Positions 45,532 to 56,832 of a stretch of 64,000 nt of DNA are shown in pieces (the stretch's first letter is position 1; each line of letters opens with the position of its first letter). Location: positions 1,798,001 to 1,862,000 of the forward strand of contig JABYQQ010000007.1 of assembly GCA_022605405.1 (NCBI GenBank), in the 5' to 3' direction. Origin of the DNA: Earliella scabrosa. Lineage: Eukaryota > Basidiomycota > Agaricomycetes > Polyporales > Polyporaceae. A model generated the notes under the pieces. It worked only from the letters and a program-made list of their open reading frames with translations, did not search any database and was not told the origin of the DNA. The translations under genes and the position numbers were made by a program.

Positions 45532-46311
45532 CTTGACGATCTTGCTGCAGTCGGTAATGGTGGCCGGAGACTCGTACAGTGACAGCCACCGTGACTGCTG
45601 CTGCATAGTTGTTCGGCTATCTCCGGAACCCTCTTTCAGCCACGGCCCTCCTGCGCGCGCGTCTACTCACCGTCTGTGACTCTGTTCCCTCTCTGAGTTT
45701 GCTGAGATCGTTCGTCGCACATTGGCCTTGTTGATGAAGTCTTGCGTTGAGACTCATCGTACATGGAGGGTCCGTGACTGACTGTGGAGTGGCTTGGAGA
45801 TAGTTTCTGCTCTATTGGTCTTGCTCTTCCTGAGTTGCTTCGTCCTTACCCAGACATTGTAACCTTGACTTGGGACTTGCATGTAAACCATGTTGTCAAT
45901 TGAAGTGTGGCACAGTACTGGCTCATCATGAAGACGAGGGAGCTTTACGATTGCGTTTGCTATACGCCACAGTTTAAACATGCAACATGCGAGCATAAAG
46001 TGACCTGCGAGAATTATAGCTCATTACAATTCGCATGGCCGTACAACTGCGCACGGCCGTTGGACGAACATGAATGGTTCGCGCGAATGCTGGGCTGTTA
46101 ATGGTGTATCATGAAGTGGGACTTGAGTACTGTGAACGGTCACCAACCTCTTGAGGGCGGGATGGCCCAATTAGGGCACGGGGATTGAACACGCCTCGAA
46201 CGCGCCGACGCGTGACGACAGGCGCCTCGGCCAGTTCCGGCGACGGAGTTGACGTGTGTACCATCGTCCAGCTCTGACCGCGTTCCTGCATCCTCCTCCA
46301 AAAGTTCAGTC
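45532..46311. promoter_or_regulatory. Divergent promoter region RPL16 / ACP1
   Basis: 780 bp between the leader of RPL16 (-) and ACP1 (+). No supported gene. Confidence 0.4.
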
Positions 46312-46923
46312 ATGTTCCGTCTCGCTGCACGCAACTTTGCTGCCCGCAACCTCAACGTTGCTTCCCGCTCGGTCGTGGTTCCCCGCCTTGCTCTTGCTGC
46401 GCGCAACCGCTTCGTTCCTCGTGCAGCATTCTCGGCCGCGGCTGGTCTGTCAAAAGAGGATATCACTACGCGTGTCCTCGACGTGTTGAAGACCTTCGAG
46501 AAGGTCGACCGTTCAAAGGTACGCTGTATACACTCAGAATATGCTGAGAGCGTCGCTGCATACTTACTATGACGTGTCTTCACAGCTGACCGAGACAGCT
46601 TCGTTCGCGGAGGACCTCGGTCTGGACAGCCTGGACGCAGTGGAGGTTGTTATGGCTGTGGAGGAGGTCTGTTTCCTCCGACACTGTATCGCAACTGGTG
46701 TACTGAAGTTCCAGTAGGAGTTCGCCATTGAGATTCCGGATGCAGAGGCGGATGAGATCAAGACGGTGCAGCAGGGTACGTTCTCTCTCATGCCCACAGC
46801 CCTCACATCTGACCTCCGGCATGATACCTCAGCTATCGACTACATTGCCAAGACACCGGAGGGTGAGTTCTTGTCCTTCTATGCATACCAACGTGTCGTC
46901 TAACCGTTCTTCCAGCGCACTAG
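46312..46923 (+). CDS. ACP1: Mitochondrial acyl carrier protein
   Basis: Acyl carrier of mitochondrial type II fatty-acid synthesis and accessory subunit of complex I; needed for lipoate supply and Fe-S cluster assembly. The Arg/Ala-rich leader [20 protein letters not shown] is a clear mitochondrial presequence. The mature part has [19 protein letters not shown] and the phosphopantetheine site [19 protein letters not shown] (Ser of DSL). Then come [19 protein letters not shown] and [12 protein letters not shown]. Five exons, all in frame. About 135 aa. Confidence 0.95.
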
Positions 46924-47278
46924 TCTGTAGTATCAATGTCCATGTACCGCACCCGTCACCATTAATCGTAATCGTTGCTTCTGTTCCGTCGTTCTGCTAT
47001 CTCATTCGCCCAGGGCATGGCAAGACTTCTCATGGTCTCGAACGTTCGGAGTCTTCTTGATACAGTTAGATCCGTTTTCCACAAAGAAGCGAGACGACCC
47101 CGACTCGCCGTGTTCGTACAACCAACACAGTGGCATCACTCCCGAATGGGTCGGGGGTGAACTTACGTCTCACCGCCCTTATGATGCCTAGCACGTCATA
47201 GGCCGACCAGTATTTAGTCTGTGTCGGTCAGCATACCTTTGCTGTGAACCACTCTACCTCCACCTGACTTCACAAGCT
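46924..47278. other. Intergenic region
   Basis: 355 bp between ACP1 and the SMP-30-like gene, same strand. No gene. Confidence 0.4.
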
Positions 47279-48633
47279 ATGTCTCTACGCCGTGTCGTCG
47301 TCGACAAACCGCTCCTGCGCACCCAATGCACTCTAGGAGAAGGTAGTTATTCAACTTATTGATGCCTTTCTTGCGCCTACCGCCACATGCTGATTGACTC
47401 TGGTCAATCCATAGGGCCGCTCTACGACCCCAGAACGTCGACTCTGCACTTCCTTGATATTGAGCAGAGAAAGGTACGGCTTCATTTATGCTGCCATTCC
47501 TTTGATTGAACATGTCCCCGACAAGGTTTATCACTATAATCTGGTGTCAGGCGCTCTCGAACATGAACAATACGAAGATGCAGTGACCTGCCTTGCGCTC
47601 AGACGTAGTGGTCAAGGGGTCAGTGACCGACCTGTGCTATTCGTCCAATGGCTACTGACGTTCAGCGACCAGTTGGCTTGCGCGACGAGTCACGGGTTCG
47701 CTGTTATCGAAGAAGGCTCCAAGCTGCGATACTTGAACCGTCCGCTCCCAGAAGCGTTCCAGCCATTTACGCGTTTCAATGACGGCGCCTGTGACGAAAA
47801 GGGACGTTTCGTTGCAGGAACCTTGTACGACAAAGAGCATGAGGTACCTGGGCAGCTGTACATCTACGACGCAGAGCGCGATGCGTGCGAGTTGCTCGAA
47901 CCCGGGCCGTTCACGGTATATCGGCTTTCTCAACGATCTTTCCGTGATTTTCGGCTGACAGCCTTGAACTCTTCTACTCAGGACAGCAACGGTCTGGGCT
48001 GGACGAACGACGGCAAAACCATGTGGGTCTAGGGCGCCCCCTCCTTCTGCCGCGATGTCCCCAAATCTGAGATACCACTAACTTTAGGCTCTTCACTGAT
48101 TCGTTCAAGAACAAGATATACGCATACGATTATGAAGATGGGAAGGTCTCGGGCAAACGGGACTTTGTGGATGCTATGTCACAGGGTCTTCCGGAGGACA
48201 CGTATCCGGACGGTCTCTGCATCGATAAGGATGGTGGGGTGTGGTCGGCGCGGTTTGTCCTTCTCCAGTATTCCCCGACGATGCGCACACGCTGATTATC
48301 GTCCTCTCGGGGATACAGCTGGGGTGGGTCTAGGATTATCAGGTACACCAAAGATGGGGAGATGGATCTAGAAGTCTTCTTCCCCACGGCGTTGAACGTC
48401 ACGGCGTGCACCTTCGGAGGTAAGTAGGCCCAGCCGTCTTGATGCCGGTATGTCGCTCACTCATCTATACAGGTCCGAACAACGACCAGCTGTACGTGAC
48501 CACCGCGCATTGTGGGGCGTGCGGCCAAGATGCCAGCAGACAGTCGGACTTCCCGGATTCTGGAAACGTCTTCGTCGTCGACTTTTCGGGTGAGTTTGCC
48601 GGGGGTGATTGGAGGTACGAATTTGCGGGATAG
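47279..48633 (+). CDS. SMP-30/gluconolactonase family protein
   Basis: Six-bladed beta-propeller lactonase (regucalcin/gluconolactonase family), about 310 aa in several exons. The start gives MSLRRVVVDKPLLRTQCTLG. The metal-site landmarks are LGEGPLYD (Glu), FTRFNDGACDEKG (Asn), DSNGLGWTNDGKT (Asn region) and YPDGLCIDKDGGVWSAR (Asp). It ends FVVDFSGEFAGGDWRYEFAG. Family members hydrolyse sugar lactones using a divalent cation; the substrate here is unknown. A donor-like GTGAGT inside the last codons could allow an alternative end, but the listed C-terminus fits the family better. Confidence 0.85.
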
Positions 48634-48976
48634 ACAGGGGGACACACGAGGTGTTCGCGGCAGCAGAATTTTGGCTTCTAAATGGAGAAGGATTCACCAT
48701 CGTTCACTCACTATTGCTCTAGCCTTCGCCAATGTATTGGATTGATACTCATACTCAGGGACGCTGCCCGTCTACCGACGGCCCCTTGCCTTCTGCTCTA
48801 TGATGGAATCCAGGCTCTAGTGAATTCAAGCTTCCGACCCCAGATGTGTCGATACAGATGTGCGGGGTTGTGTGACTGTTTTTGCTCGACCCCTTGCGTT
48901 GTATCGGTCTCGGACCCGCGTATGAGCGTGCCTGCCCTGGATGTGTCAACACAGTACACTGAGGGCAATATCCCAT
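48634..48976. other. Intergenic region
   Basis: About 340 bp between the SMP-30-like gene and the MITE-like element. No gene. Confidence 0.4.
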
Positions 48977-49500
48977 GTTGCCTGGGATAAAATTTTGATA
49001 ACATTGGGATAGAAGACTATATGTTGTCAGTGTGTTATTTCATGGAATGTGTTGATAACATCGGAAATATGAGCAACATTGTGGAAGCATTCTCTCACAG
49101 ACAACGCCGTGATAAATTCATGAATGTTGCTGGCGTGCAGCATGCTGAGGACATTCTTTGGGCAGTCTTTCTGGTACCCTAATATTGCCCGGGGGAATAT
49201 TATGCCGCCATCTGATGAGACACTTTTAATACTGCAATGCGCAGAGCTCAAGAGGTCGCCCATAGGTTGGACTGATGTTAGGGCACAGAACATGCTCTCA
49301 GCATTTCAAACATTGTCCACAACGTTGCCGGAGCAGAACTTCCAGATGACATGTTGAATGCTGACCACATGTAGCCAGTGGCATTATTGAGACAGCATTT
49401 TGCGCAGCATCATACATGTTATCAACAGGTTGGCTACACAAACACGCTGCCAACATTTGGTCTTGTATCCCAATATTATCAAAGTTTTATCCCAGGCGAC
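48977..49500. mobile_element. MITE-like non-autonomous DNA transposon
   Basis: 524 bp with terminal inverted repeats of at least 60 bp (48977-49036 and 49441-49500, 52 of 60 identical). The ends begin GTTGCCTGGGATAAAA and GTCGCCTGGGATAAAA. AT flanks both sides (48975-48976 and 49501-49502), which may be a 2-bp duplication or part of the repeat. Further inward, GTTGATAACAT recurs in both arms. The inside has no coding capacity and is AT-richer than its surroundings. Superfamily not determined. No autonomous partner seen in the window. Confidence 0.75.
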
Positions 49501-50208
49501 ATATATTCAACTTCCGCCGCGTGATGCTGGGAATCACGTGACCGGATACTCATCGTGTCGCGCGACAACTCGTGCTCGTATCCAGCCAGAAGTTTCAAAA
49601 TCATTCCGTCTTCGTCTCCAGATTCACAACGTATCCATGACACAATAGTACACAAACAAGCATATACACAAGCAAGCAGAACAGCACAAGGACGCCAAAA
49701 GCCGTCCCCCGGTAACTTCTGAAACACCAAGTCCGCGCAGTCCCCCAGGACGTTCCAGTGCTGGAGGGGAACTGATTGATTAGGAAGAGCTCATAAAGCA
49801 TGAGGTAGATCTCACAGGCTCACGAGCCGGGGGGGGGCGGTACTAACGGCCTGTTGCACCAGCCGTTGTATGTCAATCCGACGGGAGGCTGCCGTGCGCT
49901 TGGAGTAGAGGATGAAGTTGAGGAGACGGAAATATGTCAGGTCGTCCTCGAGAGTTACGTTCACCGTACGGTAGACCTCGCCCACGAGCCCGGTCACGCT
50001 CAAGGAACGTGAACTCTGCGCAACAGACATGAGGAAAAAACATAGGCGGCAAGTGATGATCACTGACCTCGGCGTGACCCGTCTTCACTTTCTCGTCCAA
50101 CACCCAGGCAATTCGCGGGCCGTCCTCGTGGAGAGGAGCGGGGAAAAAACGATCCGCCTCAACGCCGGAGACATACACGACAAACAAAACTATACCGAAA
50201 GTGAGCAT
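49479..50208 (-). CDS. Small secretory-pathway membrane protein, unknown; 3' end in a MITE
   Basis: Three exons: 50208-50068, 50015-49848 and one from about 49762. The N-terminus MLTFGIVLFVVYVSGVEA looks like a signal peptide. A soluble part follows (DRFFPAPLHEDGPRIAWVLD, then SLSVTGLVGEVYRTVNVTLE and FRLLNFILYSKRTAASRRID). The last exon reads HWNVLGDCADLVFQKLPGDG and then a hydrophobic span (RPCAVLLACVYACLCTIVSWI), so a type I membrane protein is likely. The frame then enters the MITE terminal repeat, which supplies the last residues (SPGIKL) and the stop. About 215 aa. I recognise no family. Confidence 0.5.
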
Positions 50209-53200
50209 GATCCGATGATAGATGGATGGGTGACGTACGCAAACGGGGAGCTAACCCGTACAAGACGACCCGACCGGGAAAGGTGGGTGGCGCCATGATC
50301 GAAAGTCCGTCCCTCTCGATGGAGAAACGAGCAGTGTCCGAGCTGAAGACCAACCAAGGAACGCTGCGAGACTTTGTGAGAAATGCATCAGAACATGCAC
50401 GGCGGCGTAAATTCACCTGAAAGGCTCGGGGAGGGACATCGTGGGTGTGGGCAATGGGTGGCGACCGTAGAGAGGGCACAGGCGAGAGGAGGGGCCGTGG
50501 GATGTGGTCGACAAGCTTAAGAATCAGCAGTAAGAAGGGGCTGTTTGTTTGTCGGAAACACAAAGGACGCGGTCAGACGCCTGCACGTCGGTGACCAGTG
50601 CACCTGAAGTCGAAAGATACAAGCATTAGCGGCCAAGCGATGCATACGGTCCAGTACAATATGAATCCAACATCACACGCGGAGTGTGACCTGCGCGACG
50701 CGCACGCCAGAGCTCCAGAAGATGTCTACAATATTAGCAGACAGAGCTTCAACATGTGAGCGCTGATGATGAACATGCGAGTAGAGAGTGATGGATGTAT
50801 TCACAGGCACCAGAGCTCACAGGGATGTCTGCAATCGCAGGCAGATCCCTCACGCACGTCCAGAGCACCGCGGAAGAAAACACCGTCGACTGGGCAAAAG
50901 CAGCAACTTACGGAGACTTCTCATCTTGTTGGCAGGGCTTGAGCCGGGATTTGAGGCTTTCGTGGGCGCGCAGAGATGTCAGATGAGGAGGGATGTCGAG
51001 GATCAAGCTGCCAGAGCGATGTTGAACGTTGAGGAACAAAAAAGAGGAAAAGGCCAAACATGCGCAACCGTACGTGACAACAGGTTTGTTGTTGTTTGTC
51101 CCCGAGCACGTGGTCAGATCTCCGTCTCGGCTCTAACCGATTCGCCGACGATACCGCGATCAGCGATGCCGGTGAGTAAGTATGACACTTGAGTCTTACT
51201 CCAAGACTACTGTGCCCTCCGAATTGCAGCATCGCGCAGGCGTGAGTCGACTGAGAGCCCGCGCACCTGAAGAGGTACGTGGGACCAAGAGCCAGGATGA
51301 ATCATGCGTAACGGAGATGTTCCTGGAAAACGCGAGCGTACAGCACCAAATCAACCGCACTCGGGCTCCGTGAACATCATCCGTTGGTCTACTTACTACT
51401 AAGTCTAGCATGGTCCGCTGAAACGAGGGGCCACCTATGCCGAGACGAGCCGCACGGGCCTGCCTACTTCGACCGCCTCCTCGGATTCCTCGAGCTCCAG
51501 AGATCATCGTTCGGCCGTAACCCTGAATGCGCGCTGGAAGCATGGGCCTGAGCTGCTCGCCCCCTAGCCGGCAGGACGCGATGCGCGATGACCTCGACCA
51601 ACACGGGGGATATGTCCGCGGCTGGAGGCGGTCCCAATGGCGTTCACCGCTGAGGACGGCAGGTCGAACCAACGCCCCGGACGTTGCGTATGCGCTGCCG
51701 ACGACGGAGCGAGAGGGTCGAGCGGGCATCCTTCACCGCTTCAAAGCAGATTGTCCAGGGACCTCTCGGACCTGCTAGCGTGAGTTCTCCATCCTGTACA
51801 GAGTCTGATCTTCCGAGCACTTCATGTCAAAGTCCAGGTGGCAGCTGTGAATCATGTAAGAATTGACGGGCAAAAACCACGGACAGGAACGGTGACAGCC
51901 CACCATCTCGATCTGATTGTGAGACTTTGGATCCGCCCAGTTCAATATCGACTCCTCATCTAGGTCGCGCCGTCTCTCGCGCCCGCACCGCTCATCGCCG
52001 CTTGCCTTCTCGTCCGATCGCTGCCTCGTCCGCGTACGCGCCGTGGTCGAGCTCAACGATTCGGGTACGGCCTCTTCGTACACATCGCAATTGATTGGCC
52101 TCCGCGCCCGTTAGCTCTGGCGCTGTACGTCCGTCGTGAGATCTCGGCCGTACTAGGGACGTTGCCCGGGAGCGACTGGGATCGCACGCGCGCTTCCTGA
52201 CGGTTCGGAATGAGCTCCTTTGAGTGCGCTACCGTTGCGGGGAAGTGAGTCGCATTCGGCTTGTGCAACGGCCTGCATCGGCGTCAAGATCATCGCAAGC
52301 AGCTTGAAGCTTGGGGCGGGGCGGGACGACCGCTTGGGAGGACGAGACCTGAGCCGCTATGCAAGGGTTCGCGAGCTTGTATGCGCTTGGCAGAGGAGCC
52401 ATACCGAGGTGCGAAGACGTCGAGTGGCGATACAGAGATAATTGGAGGCGGCATCCGTGATCTTCGACCTGCCCTGCGCCGGCTGGCGCTTCATGAATCA
52501 TCGCAAGATGCACCTGAGACTCGATCTGCCAGTGGACCGAGCTCGCCACCTCCTCGAAGCTGGAAACATCGCTAAGTCAAGGAACCGATGAGCTACTCGG
52601 ACAGGTCATGCTCGAGCTACACAGCACGCTTTGTCGATCGAGGCACTGAGTGGCTACTGTTAAGCCGATAGAAGTTCGCGGTGTTGGGCGAATGGATAAC
52701 AATCGTTCAAGCAGAAGTGAGTCGATGGATAGAAACGTGGATCAGGAACAACGCATACCTCAAGCAAAAGCCCAGTCAGGAATGTGAGTAGACAGGATCC
52801 GTCGAAAGATGGAGACTCGTCCGGACATCGGCACACGGACGAGGTGCGGGGTAGTCGGAAGCACGTCGCAAAACGAACGGCAGAAGTCGCGTGGGCGTTC
52901 AACAGCGGCAGCATGAGGCGGTGAGGGAGGCGAGGGAGTGCGCCGGTTGGCTTCACCTTGGGAATAGATCGTAGGCACAAGACCCCTCGCTACGGCGCAC
53001 TTCAGATGGAGAGCTACTTCAGTATGGAGACGTTCTCGAGCGTGGACGAAGACAGACACACCATTCCTTCCGCCCGCAGATTGTTATTCGAAGGCGACCG
53101 GGCGGGCGGGCTCACAGTTCTAGCTGTCCTTGAGGATACACCTATACACAACTCGCAGTCAGTCAAGACGTAAATAGTCATCACCCAGGTTCGCGAGACC

Positions 53201-53329
53201 AACATGTGCTTGATTTCGTCAGAAACTGTCCTTGTCGACAAAACAAACGCCGACAGTCCCTGGTCATGTGCATGAAGGATTGTCGCCAGGACACGCTAAT
53301 ACAATCCGCACCGTTGCTTCAGCCAATGG
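50209..53329. other. Gene-poor stretch
   Basis: About 3.1 kb with scattered short frames on both strands (for example 51196-51729 -, 52261-52575 +, 52760-53059 -). None shows a known domain, a convincing splice chain or a consistent codon pattern. It may hold decayed genes or long non-coding transcripts; nothing can be supported. Confidence 0.4.
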
Positions 53330-53812
53330 TCATGTCGACCATGTCGACTCCCCATGTCCTTCGCCAATCTCATCGACATCCACGGGGTCGCTCGACTCGT
53401 CAAGCTCCAGCGTAGTGAGTAGATCCACCTCCATGGCGTTGCGGATCACTTCCATGGATCTGCCATTCACCTCCACGGCTTCGCTGCGAAGTTGCATCAC
53501 ATAGCCGTCGAAGGTTCGCAATTTTATGTCGACTGTCAGAGCGTTGAAGTCAACCTCCGCCACGTCTTCGATACTGCTGCGTTCGGGAGGAGCGATGTTT
53601 CCACTCGCGTTCGGTCTGGTAGTGGCGATGGTGGCGATGTGGTGGATAGAGATGGTAGCGCGACAAGGGCGACATCCCAGAGGATGCCAACAATGTCGCG
53701 GAAGCGGTCTTAGGATGCATCGTCCCGTACACTCTCTAGTACACTCCCGGGTACGTCGAGCTGGAGGCGTAATACCTTCAGTGGATCCTCCATGGCCGCC
53801 GCACGACCACAA
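53330..53812 (-). CDS. Acidic orphan ORF with Met-Glu-Val / Asp-Val-Asp pattern
   Basis: A 160-aa open frame; the second half looks more like protein than the first (SIEDVAEVDFNALTVDIKLR, EVNGRSMEVIRNAMEVDLL, DESSDPVDVDEIGEG). The N-terminal half is Cys/Arg-rich and probably not translated. It shares the VDVDEI ending with the frame at 54944-55333. No domain recognised. Could be the last exon of a gene or a remnant. Confidence 0.3.
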   Translation of the reverse strand: MWSCGGHGGSTEGITPPARRTRECTRECTGRCILRPLPRHCWHPLGCRPCRATISIHHIATIATTRPNASGNIAPPERSSIEDVAEVDFNALTVDIKLRTFDGYVMQLRSEAVEVNGRSMEVIRNAMEVDLLTTLELDESSDPVDVDEIGEGHGESTWST

Positions 53813-53877
53813 GTCCCGTGCCGTGAATCACAGATGTGCATGGCGAGCGCTGAGGTGGAACTATAAGAACTGGGGTT

Positions 53878-54470
53878 AGAGACGACCGAACATCCAAGTC
53901 GCCGGAGTGATCAGCACCTTGAGGGGATTCTCAAGTACTTGTCCATGCATGCCAGCGCGTACCAGACTCTCGCACGTCGTCGTCTCGACTGTGCTGTTCG
54001 ACACCTTTTTCGCCCGGACGATCTCGACGAGGCACCCGAGACACTCGCGCCGCGACTATCTCTTGCTACTCTCTGGAGGCGGGAGGGGTTGTAGGCTATG
54101 TGTAGCGGGTCACAATGCTGAGGGGGGAAAGACAGAGGGGGTGGAGTAGGTGCTCGATGCGAGGGGGCGCGAGTTGACGCGCTGCATACGGCGTGCAAGC
54201 TTCGAGACACGAGGGTGACCGATCGTGGGAGGCTGAAGGCTTGAGGTTAGGATGGAGCTTGAGCGAGCGCGATGCGCCTGTGTGAGACGGGGCGGGAGAG
54301 CGCATACCCAGATCAGGCGGATCGCTGCCAGAGAGGTAGCGATATGGACTCCGCCGTACAGCGTCTTCATCGCAGCCTGTTGCAGGGTATTGTCGAAAAT
54401 CGAAGTCGTGCCAGGAGACGCCGGACGAGGACTGAGGCTGCGGCGTTGGCGAAACAGTGGCCAGTGGCGA
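53878..54470 (-). CDS. Possible coding remnants
   Basis: Two protein-like frames on the minus strand. The upstream one (about 54470-54100) has SSSGVSWHDFDFRQYP and YRYLSGSDPPDLGMRSP. The downstream one (about 54045-53878) has ECLGCLVEIVRAKK and ENPLKVLITPATWMFGRL before a stop. No start or splice chain could be fixed. Exons of one gene, or two relics. Confidence 0.25.
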
Positions 54471-54943
54471 TAGTCAGTCGGTTTACACCCCTAGTCATAG
54501 CCTCTCGTTGCGACTACGAATCTTCGAAACGCGTCGTGTCTCGATGTGCCACGTAGCATACGCTGACATCCTGATACCAGCTCTGGGACCAGGCTTCCTC
54601 GAACGCGTGTTCCGGGGCAGTTCCCCCTGCGCCTGGCAGCCGTGGCCGAGTCGAACGCTGTCGCTGCCGCCGTTAGTGTGGATAGAGCAGAGAAGGGGGG
54701 AGACAAGACAGGGGATTCGTGATTGTCGATGAACACAATGACGAGTGATGTAAAATGCAGATGAATTCGACCACCACTGTAACGTAGCACTACGAAGAAT
54801 CTCTGGGCAGAATCAGAAGAGCGGATTCAGCGACGCTTCCTGGGTACGTACTTCAAGAAATGCAGCCGTCAGTTGCGCTGACTGATCTATGGATGCGAGG
54901 TCAGTGTCCGACGTTGAATACGATGCAAGATCCGCCCTCACTA

Positions 54944-55333
54944 TCAAGCTATCTCATCCACGTCGACGTCCATCGAGCCGTCATCAATATCCATGGGATC
55001 CTCTATCTCCTCTGCTTGTACAGGAACGTCGACATCCATGGTGTCGCCGTCGACGTCCGTGGTGTCACTGACGGCGTCCATGTTGTTGTTGTTGTTGTCG
55101 ACGTCCATGTAGGCTTCCGATTCATAACGGAGGCGCGTGGCATCGTTGCACGCGACTTCAACCTTGTGTTCATCCACGTATTGGTCCATGAGTGATTTGA
55201 AGCACGGACGATCTCGATCCACGATCGCAAGGCGTGGTCGCGAGACAAGGTGATGAGGTGGCGCCGAAGTTGCAGACGGTGCTTGCAGAGACTCGATGAC
55301 CTGGGCGGCTTCTGATTGTCTATGAGGTGACAC
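54944..55333 (-). CDS. Acidic Met-Asp-Val-Asp-rich orphan ORF
   Basis: A 129-aa frame: an N-terminal part with DRDRPCFKSLMDQYVDEHK, a poly-Asn run from a (GTT)n microsatellite near 55083-55098, and an acidic tail of repeated MDVD/MDID units (GDTMDVDVPVQAEE, EDPMDIDDGSMDVDVDE). The repeats arise from a GTCGACGTCCAT-like DNA unit. No family recognised. Confidence 0.35.
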   Translation of the reverse strand: MSPHRQSEAAQVIESLQAPSATSAPPHHLVSRPRLAIVDRDRPCFKSLMDQYVDEHKVEVACNDATRLRYESEAYMDVDNNNNNMDAVSDTTDVDGDTMDVDVPVQAEEIEDPMDIDDGSMDVDVDEIA

Positions 55334-55544
55334 CGAAAGTCAACGTCGACGGAGAACCTCGCACGTCCGGAGTACTGATCTTGTTGTCGCATTGGTCCAA
55401 TGCATGAGGTCGTAGCACGACGGTGCACGAGAGCGGGTGCTCCGGGAGCGAGGGTCGCTTAGCTATGGTCGGTCGCGAAGTCCGTGCGTGATCTGTCTAT
55501 CCAGCTCCCATTCATCATATGCTATGTTCAGTGTGAGTATGTAA

Positions 55545-56664
55545 TCATGGAGAGCACCTGTCTGGTGACTTACACACCCTCATAACTTGTAAGTGGGCTG
55601 CCAGGTCTCTCGCGTTTCTCTTGCGTCCGGCTCTAGGTTTCCAGGGTGAGTGGTGGTTACAGGTATACATAACTGCCTGAAAAGCCTGTCGAAATATCAA
55701 CCATTGATGGAGCAGATTCATTGAGGTTACATACTCACTATGCCAAGAGCTCACATCCCGTATTGCCACAGTGACACAATTCACGTATGGACAGGCGCTG
55801 TGGCAGATGACGAGAGAAGTCGACTTTTGAATTGAACTGGACCACCATGCTGTCTCTGTTCAACGGCTCACATCGCTGAACTCGTGAATGGGTGATCCCA
55901 CGTCGCATACCTTCTTCGTGGCCAACACAAGTCGGTAAATAGCCACCTTATTGAAGCCTGCATGATGACTGGAAAGCTTGATGCCAACTCTGCGCAGGAG
56001 AGCGGGGGAGGAACGAATAGCATTGGGAGGGGGACATAGGCTCACGACAGACAGTACGGACGAGAAGAGGTATAGTAGTGTGTGCTTCGTGAAGTTGCAA
56101 AGCAACACCTCGCAACCTGTGCTGTGCCATCGGGACCTACAGAAGAGTGTCAGCGTCGTGCATATTTTATGAGGATGACGCCGTCAGAACGTACGTACTG
56201 TCATGTCGTGGTGCGTCGGAACCCCACCATTGGAGAGTCAAGACCATGGAGGGTACCAAATAAATCAAGAATATGTACCGAATATGATCAGTCATAGGTC
56301 TCGAAGACTCACATATATGTCCCAGGTCCCCATCCTGCGATAATCCATGATAGTAGGCCCGAGTGGAGGAGGACGAACGGTGTCAATGACCCAATGTATC
56401 CTAGCACGGCATAGCCCAAGACGTCTATCGCCCAGATGTAGGGCAAGCAACGATGAGGTCGACTGAGTCAGAGGTGAGGGCGAGAAATTCAGAGACGGGC
56501 AAGAGTTGAGACGGGCATCGGTGAGAGTTGAGACAGGCATCGGTGAGAGCGGCGAGAGAGACGAACTGGTCGAGGCTGGTCAGGGCTGGGTCGTGGGCGG
56601 ATGGTGGCGGCTCGAGACGCCCTAGATTGCCTGCCCGATCAATTACGATATATGGAAGGATCAC
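55545..56664 (-). CDS. Tentative multi-exon membrane protein or remnant
   Basis: The minus strand holds several spliceable hydrophobic stretches, for example WAIDVLGYAVLGYIGSLTPF continuing FVLLHSGLLSWIIAGWGPG (56440-56330), then a GTGAGTC donor and possible exons near 56140-56060 and 55985-55900. I could not build one unbroken chain. A decayed or badly read integral membrane protein is the best description. Confidence 0.2.
56503..56546. repeat. 22-bp tandem duplication
   Basis: Two adjacent 22-bp units beginning GAGTTGAGAC(G/A)GGCATCGG, with a single G/A difference. Confidence 0.85.
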
Positions 56665-56832
56665 CTTTGACTACCCCACCATCCACCATCCACGACGCAC
56701 AGACGTCCAGTGGAGATCATCGGACTCTGTTGATTCTTCCGGTACTCGAGCACGGGGGGCGCTATCTGATAATGCTGACCAACGTATATAGGGCAGTGGT
56801 ACTCTCGCAGAGTCCCCATTCCCTCTCACCCG

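Noticed and set aside
55003..55428. Thr/Trp/Ser-rich 141-aa minus-strand frame over the Asp-Val-Asp ORF
   Set aside because: Off-frame reading of the same DNA repeat; the acidic frame is more protein-like.
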